Positions 26,749 through 34,068 of a stretch of DNA of 64,000 nucleotides are shown here, piece after piece. The number at the start of each line of letters is the position of its first letter. Positions within the stretch are counted from its first letter, which is position 1. Origin of the DNA: an uncultured Muribaculaceae bacterium (GTDB lineage: Bacteria; Bacteroidota; Bacteroidia; Bacteroidales; Muribaculaceae); the NCBI GenBank assembly GCA_910576775.1, contig CAJTJV010000002.1, positions 62,001 through 126,000 on the forward strand, written 5' to 3'. A program made the position numbers and the translations under genes. The notes beneath the pieces were generated by a model. That model was given only the letters and a program-made list of their open reading frames with translations, did no database searches and was not told the origin of the DNA.

Positions 26749-27234
26749 TCAGTGATTGGCTTTGTTTTTTTCGTCTTCAGCTAAACGCATTATTTCGTCG
26801 GCAGTGAATGTTCCCGAGAATTTTACAAGGACAATATCGTCTTTATCTGCTGCATAAATGTATAAATTCTTGAATTTGTTGCCGTCGTTCTTTGTCAGGA
26901 TACGTACGTTGTCGCCATCATCGTTGGCTGATAGCAAAGTTTCAAAGTCGGATGAAAGTTGCTTGAATCTTTTGTCGAATAAATTTCTAATAGAGCCGTC
27001 GGCCTTTGAGAATGTAAGCACTTGCATGCCGTTTATCTTCTTTGCGGCATTAGAATTTTCATCATCGCAAAACTTGGCGAGCCACATCACGAAGCGTGGA
27101 ATCTTTACATATTCCACCTGTTCGTAATTTTTGAATTCGTCGAAAATGTCATCGAGTGAAGCTGCGACAGCTTTAGTTACCGGCGCGACAAGCAGCGTGA
27201 GAAAAATAACGAATGTAATTGCAGATTGTTTCAT
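26749..27234 (-). CDS. DUF4252 protein, exported (first copy)
   Basis: 161 residues with a signal peptide ending near VAA (residue 25). It shares layout with the second copy: VEYVKIPRFVMWLAKF, then a mixed alpha/beta body ending in a VKFSGTFTADEIMRLAED segment comparable to the other protein's end (ILTGTMTMKEVVKTV). First gene of the operon, 3 bases before the sigma gene. The two copies are only distantly alike, so an old duplication. On the minus strand a GTAAC (27305-27301) and a GTC (27282-27280), 18 bases apart, could form an ECF-type promoter; this is a guess. Confidence 0.82.
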   Translation of the reverse strand: MKQSAITFVIFLTLLVAPVTKAVAASLDDIFDEFKNYEQVEYVKIPRFVMWLAKFCDDENSNAAKKINGMQVLTFSKADGSIRNLFDKRFKQLSSDFETLLSANDDGDNVRILTKNDGNKFKNLYIYAADKDDIVLVKFSGTFTADEIMRLAEDEKNKANH

Positions 27235-27326
27235 CGGAGGGTTATTTTTAAGATGTGATTTAATTGCTTTTGTATTTAAGACTGTATGTCGCCCCGAAAC
27301 GTTACAAAATTATGGAGAATTTTTTT

Positions 27327-27334
27327 TAATTTTG
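27327..27334 (+). promoter_or_regulatory. dxr operon promoter -7 box
   Basis: TAATTTTG preceded by a T-run; 24 bases upstream of the GTG start of dxr. It lies in the 124-base divergent region shared with the sigma factor operon. Confidence 0.65.
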
Positions 27335-27358
27335 CATGGTGAATAAATCGCATCTCTT

Positions 27359-28525
27359 GTGAAACAAAGAAAAAGAATAGCAGTACTTGGCGCTACCGGC
27401 TCTATCGGGAGCCAGACACTCGATATAATATCCGCGCATTCTGAACTTTATGAAGCAACTGTACTTTCGGCCGGACAGCGTGTAGGAGATCTTATAAAAC
27501 TTGCGCTACGCCATCGTCCACGACTTGCGGTTATTGCAGACAACACGCTTCTTCCGATACTTCGAGACGCTCTTGAACCGAAAGGCATTGAATGTGCTGC
27601 GGGTGCGGAAGCCCTTGCGGAATGTGTGGAAGCCGATTATGTTGACACCGTACTGACTGCTACTGTCGGTTACAGCGGTCTTGAGCCTACAGTACATGCT
27701 ATAAAGGCCGGTAAGGATATTGCTCTTGCCAATAAGGAAACGCTTGTTGTCGCCGGTGATTTTGTGAATCATCTTCTTAAAGGTTCAATATCAAAAATTT
27801 ATCCTGTAGATTCGGAACATTCGGCTGTTGCTCAGTGTCTGGAGGGAGAAGATGTCTCGAAAGTATCGCGTCTGTTGATTACGGCTTCCGGCGGTCCGTT
27901 CCGTACGTGGCCGAAAGAAAGAATTGACAATGCGAGTGCTGTCGATGCTCTTCGCCATCCCAACTGGAATATGGGACGTAAGATAACCATTGATTCAGCC
28001 ACGATGCTTAACAAAGCATTCGAAATTATAGAGGCGCATCATCTTTTCGGAATCGAAGGAGAAAGAATAGAAGCCGTGGTTCATCCTCAATCAATTGTCC
28101 ATTCAATGGTGGAATATACAGATGGTGCAATAAAGGCTCAGCTTGGAGTTCCGGATATGCATATACCTATCGCATATGCGCTTGGTGCAAATTCACGTCT
28201 TCAGGGCGTGTCTAAACATCTGCGTATCGAAGATTTTGCGACTCTTACATTTGAGAAACCTGATACAGATAAGTTTCCGTGTCTGACTCTGGCTCATTAT
28301 GCATTAAAGCGTGGTGGCAATACGGCATGTGTTGTAAACGCCGCCAATGAGATTGCCGTAGAAGCCTTTCTTAACGGTCGTATCAGATTCAGCGATATCT
28401 ACAAGACTATAGAAAATACACTTATTGCGGCAAGTTTTGTCGGGAATCCCCAATATGAAGATTATGTGTCTTCGAATACCGAGGCCCGATGTATTGCCGC
28501 TGATTTCATTAATAAGATTTCATAA
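27359..28525 (+). CDS. dxr: 1-deoxy-D-xylulose 5-phosphate reductoisomerase
   Basis: Second step of the MEP isoprenoid pathway, converting DXP to MEP with NADPH. 388 residues with NADPH motif GATGSIGSQTLDI at the N-terminus, metal/substrate segment PVDSEHSA, and SGGPFR. The start is GTG at 27359; a nearby ATG at 27336 is out of frame and quickly stops. It is followed directly by rseP with no gap (stop at 28525, ATG at 28526). Confidence 0.97.
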   Translation: MKQRKRIAVLGATGSIGSQTLDIISAHSELYEATVLSAGQRVGDLIKLALRHRPRLAVIADNTLLPILRDALEPKGIECAAGAEALAECVEADYVDTVLTATVGYSGLEPTVHAIKAGKDIALANKETLVVAGDFVNHLLKGSISKIYPVDSEHSAVAQCLEGEDVSKVSRLLITASGGPFRTWPKERIDNASAVDALRHPNWNMGRKITIDSATMLNKAFEIIEAHHLFGIEGERIEAVVHPQSIVHSMVEYTDGAIKAQLGVPDMHIPIAYALGANSRLQGVSKHLRIEDFATLTFEKPDTDKFPCLTLAHYALKRGGNTACVVNAANEIAVEAFLNGRIRFSDIYKTIENTLIAASFVGNPQYEDYVSSNTEARCIAADFINKIS

Positions 28526-29968
28526 ATGGAAGACATCCTTATCAAAGCCGCGCAGCTTGTCGTGGCGCTCGTGATATTAGTGACGATACATGAATTCGGT
28601 CACTATATATTCGCACGTATGTTCGGCGTAAAAGTCAACAGATTCTATCTGTTTTTCAATCCAAAGTTCTCTTTGCTCCGTTATAATCCAATGAAGGGTA
28701 CTCTCGAGGTGATTGCGAGCAATGATGCCGACGGAAAACCAAAAGCCGCAATGACTTTAAAAGTCGGAAAAGAACACGCTCCGCGTACTGACGGACGTTC
28801 CACATGGCGTGATACCATATACGGCCTCGGCTGGATACCTCTGGGAGGTTATTGCGATATCGCCGGCATGGTAGATGAAACAAAAAATGCTGATCAGCTT
28901 GAATCGGTGCCGCAACCATGGGAATTGCGCTCAAAGCCGGCATGGCAGCGTTTGTGTGTGATGGCTGCCGGAGTTGTCCTTAATTTTATCCTTGCCATAA
29001 TTATTTATATTGGAATAGCATTCCATTGGGGTGATAAAGTGTTGCCTTTTGAAGCTATGACTGAAGGTATGGATTTCATGCCGGAGCTTCAGGATGCGGG
29101 ATTCCGCAACGGAGACCGTCTTGTCAGCCTTGACGGAAAGCCGCTCGATGCCACAGATTATTCTTTGAACTGGGACATGCTTCAGCCCGGTGCCCGTATT
29201 GGAGTGAATCGCGATGGAAGGGATATTGTGATAGTAATAAAAGAAGATCTTTTGAAACGTCTTGTTGCCAAAGGTGAGGATTTTATGCCTATGTCGGTGC
29301 GCTTCCCTGTTGTTGTCAAGATGGCGGTATCCGGAGAGCCGGCAGCTAAAGCCGGAATCATTGAAGGCGACAGAATTCTAAAGGTTGCATCAGATTCCAC
29401 TCCGACATACTCAGAGTTTATGCCTGCCTTGCAGTCTCACAAAGGTGAGACTGTCGATATGCTTGTACGTCGTAACGGGATGGATTCTGTTTTCTCGGTT
29501 AAGCTTTCCGATACAGGAAAAATCGGAATCCAGATGTCTATGCCCGACGAGCTGTTTGAGATAACACATAAGAAATATTCTCTATTGGGTTCTATTCCGC
29601 GCGGATGGGAAATCGGTACGGACCGCCTTGTCAGCTATGTTTCGTCGTTGAAACTTGTCTTTACTAAGGAAGGCGCGCAGAGTCTTGGGGGATTTGGCAC
29701 ACTTGGCAGTCTGTTTCCCGCAGCATGGGACTGGTACACATTCTGGCAGATGACTGCCTTTCTGTCGGTTATTCTGGCGTTCATGAATGTTCTCCCTATT
29801 CCGGCATTGGATGGCGGATATATACTGTTCCTTATTGTCGAGATGATTACGCGCCGTAAACCGTCAGACAAATTTCTTGAGATTGCCAATACAATCGGTC
29901 TTGTATTCCTCCTGTTGCTGCTTGTCTATGCAAACGGCAATGACATCTACAGATTCTTCATTAAGTAA
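28526..29968 (+). CDS. rseP: RIP metalloprotease RseP (site-2 protease)
   Basis: 480 residues. Inner-membrane zinc protease that cuts within membrane helices, in model systems releasing sigma factors from anti-sigma proteins. The zinc motif HEFGH is at 22-26, two PDZ domains lie in the middle (about 190-350), and the C-terminal NVLPIPALDGG motif supplies the third ligand. Between dxr and the RlmI-like gene, as in many Bacteroidetes. It could process the anti-sigma factor encoded 2 kb upstream; this is inference. Confidence 0.95.
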   Translation: MEDILIKAAQLVVALVILVTIHEFGHYIFARMFGVKVNRFYLFFNPKFSLLRYNPMKGTLEVIASNDADGKPKAAMTLKVGKEHAPRTDGRSTWRDTIYGLGWIPLGGYCDIAGMVDETKNADQLESVPQPWELRSKPAWQRLCVMAAGVVLNFILAIIIYIGIAFHWGDKVLPFEAMTEGMDFMPELQDAGFRNGDRLVSLDGKPLDATDYSLNWDMLQPGARIGVNRDGRDIVIVIKEDLLKRLVAKGEDFMPMSVRFPVVVKMAVSGEPAAKAGIIEGDRILKVASDSTPTYSEFMPALQSHKGETVDMLVRRNGMDSVFSVKLSDTGKIGIQMSMPDELFEITHKKYSLLGSIPRGWEIGTDRLVSYVSSLKLVFTKEGAQSLGGFGTLGSLFPAAWDWYTFWQMTAFLSVILAFMNVLPIPALDGGYILFLIVEMITRRKPSDKFLEIANTIGLVFLLLLLVYANGNDIYRFFIK

Positions 29969-31179
29969 TGGAAAAGATAAACAATATACCTGTTCTAACT
30001 CTCCGCAAAGGTAAGGAAGATTCTCTCAACCGTTTTCATCTATGGGTCTTTTCCGGGGCGCTCACAAGGATGCCGGATGTTGAAAAAGAAGGGATTGAAG
30101 AAGGCGATTTAGTGGCTGTTGCTGCTTCTGACGGTCATGTTGTCGGATTGGGACATTTCCAGATTGGCAGTATAGCAGTCCGGATGCTGACTTTTGATTC
30201 AGAGGAAATGATTGATAAGGCGTTTTATATGAAGCGCCTTTCAGAAGCATTTGCGGTTAGAAAAGCACTCGGATTGCCAAACGAGAATACCAATGCTTTT
30301 CGTCTGGTACATGGCGAAGGTGATTTTCTCTCAGGCCTTGTAGTGGATGTCTATGGCCCTACAGCTGTTGTCCAGGCTCACTCTCCGGGTATGCATTTCG
30401 CACGGAAGATTATAGCTGAGTGTCTCATAGAGCTTCCTGGAACGGCAATCAAGAATGTATATTATAAGTCGGAAACGACGTTGCCTTATAAGGCGCAACT
30501 TGATGCCCGTAATGATTATATGGTTGGATCGTACTGTGGAGATACAGCCCTTGAGAATGGGTTGTGCTTTAGAGTTGATTGGCTGAAAGGTCAGAAGACA
30601 GGTTTTTTTGTTGATCAGCGCGATAACAGGGCGCTTCTGCGTTACTATAGCAAGGGACGTAGTGTGCTCAATATGTTCTGTTATACTGGCGGCTTTTCTG
30701 TATATGCTCTATCCGGAGGTGCCAGAGAGGTTGTCTCTGTTGATTCTTCCGCAAAAGCCATTTCTCTGACGGATGCAAATGTCGAGCTCAATTTTCCAAA
30801 TGACAGTCGTCACCGATCAGAGGCGACGGACGCTTTCAAATATCTCGACGCGATGGAAAGTGGGGCACACGACCTTATTATTCTTGATCCACCTGCGTTT
30901 GCAAAGCATCGTAGTGCTCTTCGTAACGCTTTGCAAGGTTATCGACGTCTTAATGCACGTGCGTTCGAGAAGATTGCTCCGGGCGGGATTCTGTTTACAT
31001 TTTCCTGTTCTCAGGCTGTAACCCGTGAACAGTTCCGACTTGCCGTATTCAGCGCTGCGGCGCAAAGCCGGAGAAAAGTACGCATTCTTCATCAGCTCAC
31101 ACAGCCGGCCGATCATCCTGTAAGCATTTATCATCCGGAAAGTGAATACCTGAAAGGTCTTGTTCTTTACGTGGAATAA
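29968..31179 (+). CDS. class I SAM-dependent rRNA methyltransferase, RlmI family
   Basis: 403 residues. An N-terminal PUA RNA-binding domain (about 5-80), then a Rossmann methyltransferase with SAM motif NMFCYTGGFSVYAL, the acidic DLIILDPPAFAK motif and TFSCSQ near the end. Members make 5-methylcytosine in 23S rRNA; RlmI is the nearest named relative, but the exact position modified cannot be read here. Its ATG overlaps the rseP stop codon by one base. It ends at a shared 24-bp hairpin terminator. Confidence 0.9.
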   Translation: MEKINNIPVLTLRKGKEDSLNRFHLWVFSGALTRMPDVEKEGIEEGDLVAVAASDGHVVGLGHFQIGSIAVRMLTFDSEEMIDKAFYMKRLSEAFAVRKALGLPNENTNAFRLVHGEGDFLSGLVVDVYGPTAVVQAHSPGMHFARKIIAECLIELPGTAIKNVYYKSETTLPYKAQLDARNDYMVGSYCGDTALENGLCFRVDWLKGQKTGFFVDQRDNRALLRYYSKGRSVLNMFCYTGGFSVYALSGGAREVVSVDSSAKAISLTDANVELNFPNDSRHRSEATDAFKYLDAMESGAHDLIILDPPAFAKHRSALRNALQGYRRLNARAFEKIAPGGILFTFSCSQAVTREQFRLAVFSAAAQSRRKVRILHQLTQPADHPVSIYHPESEYLKGLVLYVE

Positions 31180-31190
31180 GTACTTTAACT

Positions 31191-31243
31191 TGATAAAACG
31201 TAAAGAGTCCGACATATCTTGTCGGACTCTTTACGTTTTATCA
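31191..31243. terminator. bidirectional terminator, 24-bp perfect inverted repeat
   Basis: Arms 31191-31214 and 31220-31243 are perfectly complementary, with a 5-base loop. It lies between the convergent methyltransferase and clpC genes and ends 9 bases before the clpC stop. It serves both directions. Confidence 0.85.
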
Positions 31244-31252
31244 AAATTTCTA

Positions 31253-33805
31253 TCAGTCTATTTTGGGTTGTGCTTCAGATGATATTACCTGAGTGACAAT
31301 CTTTTTATTCTCTTCATCATAGCCGACAATGATTTCGTCGCCTTGACTGACTTTTGTTGAGAGCAGGAGCTCAGCAAGTTCGTCCTCCAGATATTTTTGA
31401 ATAGCTCGTTTGAGGGGACGAGCGCCGAACTGAACGTCGCATCCTTTTGAAGCGATAAAATTCTTTGCCTCGTCGCTTAGTGTGACGGAGTATCCGAGAG
31501 CCGCAAGCCGTTTGTAGAAGCCGGCAAGCTCTATGTCGATAATCTTATAAATTGATTCTTTGTCGAGATTCTCAAAAATTATGATGTCGTCTATACGGTT
31601 GAGGAATTCAGGAGAGAAAGCCTTGTTCAGGGCTTTGGTAAGCACGCCGTGAGAAAATTCACGGTCGGTTTCACGTGTATTGAATCCCACGCCGGAGCCA
31701 AATTCTTTCAATTGGCGGGTTCCGATGTTCGACGTCATGATTATAATGGTGTTTTTGAAATCAATCCGTCGTCCTAGGCTGTCAGTAAGACGACCTTCGT
31801 CCATTACCTGCAGTAGAAGGTTGAATACATCGGGATGCGCTTTCTCGATTTCGTCGAGAAGTACGACAGAGTAGGGGTGACGTCTTACCCGCTCGGTAAG
31901 TTGGCCGCCTTCTTCATAACCGACATATCCCGGAGGTGCACCGATAAGACGGCTAACGCTGAATTTTTCCATGTACTCGCTCATGTCAATCCGAATCAGG
32001 GTATCAGCCGAATCGAAAAGATATTCTGCGAGTTTTTTTGCCAATAGAGTCTTGCCGACACCGGTCGGGCCAAGGAACATGAAAGTCCCTATGGGTTTTC
32101 CAGGGTCTTTGAGTCCGAGGCGGTTGCGCTGGATTGCCTTTACAATCTTGTCGATGGCATCGTCCTGGCCAATGATGGCGCTTTGTAGTTTCGGGCCCAT
32201 TTCACGGAGCCGTAATCCTTCTGCTTGTGCAATGCGTTGTACGGGGACGCCTGTCATCATTGCGACAACCTCGGCAACTTTCTCGGCATCGACTGTCTCG
32301 CGATTTTCTTGCATGACTTTTTCCCATTCGTTACGGGCACTATCAAGCAGGCCACTGATTTCTCCAGCTTCGTCGCGCAGTCGTGTGGCTGTTGCAAAAT
32401 CGTGGCTTTGGGCGGCTGCAAGTTTACGTTCGTTCACGTCCGCAAGGCGCGTCTCGAGCTGTTCTATTTCTTGAGGGACCTCTATGTTTGTGACTTTTAC
32501 TCGCGAACCTGCTTCGTCAAGGGCATCTATTGCCTTGTCGGGGAAATTGCGGTCTGATATATACCGGTCGGTAAGTTTTACGCAGGCTTCAAGGGCATCA
32601 TCGGTGTATATCACTCCGTGATGTTTTTCATATTGTGGTTTGATATTGTTGAGGATGGTAAGAGTCTGTTCAGCTGTAGTTGGTTCGACCATTACCTTTT
32701 GGAAGCGACGTTCGAGAGCTCCGTCCTTTTCGATATTCACGCGGTATTCATCGAGTGTCGTGGCTCCGATACATTGTATTTCGCCTCGGGCAAGAGCCGG
32801 CTTGAGCATGTTGGCGGCATCCATGGAGCCTTGAGCGTTGCCGGCTCCGACAATGGTGTGGATTTCGTCGATGAAAAGTATGATGTTCGGATTCTTCTGA
32901 AGTTCGTTCAGGATTGCTTTGATACGTTCCTCGAACTCTCCGCGGTATTTGGTGCCTGCGACGATAGACGCCATGTCAAGCGATACCACGCGCTTGTTGA
33001 ATAATATGCGTGATACTTTCCGTTGTACAATTCTAAGGGCGAGTCCTTCGACAATTGCCGATTTACCAACCCCGGGTTCGCCGATTAGAACCGGATTGTT
33101 TTTTTTGCGGCGGCTTAAAATCTGTGCGAGGCGCTCAATTTCAATTTCACGACCTACGACAGGGTCAAGACGACCCTCCTGGGCTGCCAGTGTCATATCG
33201 TTTCCGAACTTGTCGAGCATTGGGGTGTCTCCGCGCCCTGTGCGTCTGGCTTTTCCTTGTGTGCTACCTTTACTATTTTCCGCGCCCCCTCCTTGGGATG
33301 ATGTATTATCGCTGTTGTCTGCGGGCGGTTCGATAGTTGCTGTAGGTTCATCTTCTGTTACAGTGCCTTTAATCAGAGCTGCAACAGCGTTATAGACAAT
33401 CCCGGCGTTGAAAAATGGGATAAGAAGTTCCATGTTGTGTACGTCCTTGTTATGCAGAAGCGAGAGAAGAAGATGCTCGACGTCGACTAATGACGCTTTC
33501 ATGTAACGAGCCTCAATAATGGCCAGTTTGATGATAAGAGTTAGAGTCCTGTTATAAAAATCGGCATCTTTGCCCTCGCTTGCCGATGGTTCATAGAGTG
33601 CTGCGTCGAGGTCGGAGCGCAGTCGTGCTACGGTATCGCTACCGGCAATATCCGACATTAATTGCTCAGACCTTGTGCCCGGAGCTGATAGTTCAAGCAT
33701 CAGATGCGCCGGCATTATGGCCGCATTGTTGTGGTCGATGCACTGCTGTCTCAGGTTGTCGATTATCGTCTGGACGGCGGGTGTGTATTTTTGGCTGTTT
33801 TCCAT
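31253..33805 (-). CDS. clpC: Clp protease ATP-binding subunit, ClpC type
   Basis: 850 residues. Clp_N domain (1-150), a low-complexity linker (about 153-195, rich in Ser, Gly, Asp), first AAA+ module (Walker A GEPGVGKS), a UVR-like segment (KLAAAQSHDFATATRLRDE), second AAA+ module (GPTGVGKT) and the ClpP-docking loop VGF in GSGVGFNTR. The loop and the UVR segment mark it as ClpC, an unfoldase feeding ClpP, rather than ClpB. It stands alone on the minus strand, divergent from gyrA; a small hairpin (33821-33840) lies in its leader. No clpP in the window. Confidence 0.93.
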   Translation of the reverse strand: MENSQKYTPAVQTIIDNLRQQCIDHNNAAIMPAHLMLELSAPGTRSEQLMSDIAGSDTVARLRSDLDAALYEPSASEGKDADFYNRTLTLIIKLAIIEARYMKASLVDVEHLLLSLLHNKDVHNMELLIPFFNAGIVYNAVAALIKGTVTEDEPTATIEPPADNSDNTSSQGGGAENSKGSTQGKARRTGRGDTPMLDKFGNDMTLAAQEGRLDPVVGREIEIERLAQILSRRKKNNPVLIGEPGVGKSAIVEGLALRIVQRKVSRILFNKRVVSLDMASIVAGTKYRGEFEERIKAILNELQKNPNIILFIDEIHTIVGAGNAQGSMDAANMLKPALARGEIQCIGATTLDEYRVNIEKDGALERRFQKVMVEPTTAEQTLTILNNIKPQYEKHHGVIYTDDALEACVKLTDRYISDRNFPDKAIDALDEAGSRVKVTNIEVPQEIEQLETRLADVNERKLAAAQSHDFATATRLRDEAGEISGLLDSARNEWEKVMQENRETVDAEKVAEVVAMMTGVPVQRIAQAEGLRLREMGPKLQSAIIGQDDAIDKIVKAIQRNRLGLKDPGKPIGTFMFLGPTGVGKTLLAKKLAEYLFDSADTLIRIDMSEYMEKFSVSRLIGAPPGYVGYEEGGQLTERVRRHPYSVVLLDEIEKAHPDVFNLLLQVMDEGRLTDSLGRRIDFKNTIIIMTSNIGTRQLKEFGSGVGFNTRETDREFSHGVLTKALNKAFSPEFLNRIDDIIIFENLDKESIYKIIDIELAGFYKRLAALGYSVTLSDEAKNFIASKGCDVQFGARPLKRAIQKYLEDELAELLLSTKVSQGDEIIVGYDEENKKIVTQVISSEAQPKID

Positions 33806-33975
33806 ATCGTCAGTTTAAAGGGACGAAGAATTCTGTCCCACAATTTTTAATACAATAATCGTGCCAAGATACATATTTAGTAGCACAAAAAATATTTTAA
33901 GCATAATGATATATCTATAATATCTATTCGGGCATGTTTGTTCAGTCGAAAGTTCATGTTTTTAAAAATTTTTCT

Positions 33976-33983
33976 TACCTTTG
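33976..33983 (+). promoter_or_regulatory. gyrA promoter -7 box
   Basis: TACCTTTG matches TAnnTTTG, 86 bases before the gyrA ATG. The -33 element is weak. Confidence 0.6.
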
Positions 33984-34002
33984 TATGAAATTTTGGCCTA
34001 AT

Positions 34003-34036
34003 GGGGCTTCTGCGTCCGGCTGACGATAGAAGCCTC
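34003..34036 (+). other. structured leader hairpin of gyrA mRNA
   Basis: GGGGCTTCT (34003-34011) pairs with AGAAGCCTC (34028-34036) with one G-U, and an inner CGTC/GACG pair closes the loop. It lies in the 5' leader between the promoter and the ATG, has no T-tract, and may protect or regulate the message. Confidence 0.5.
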
Positions 34037-34068
34037 TGTGTAAAGGCGTAACATACAATGTTTTAAAC

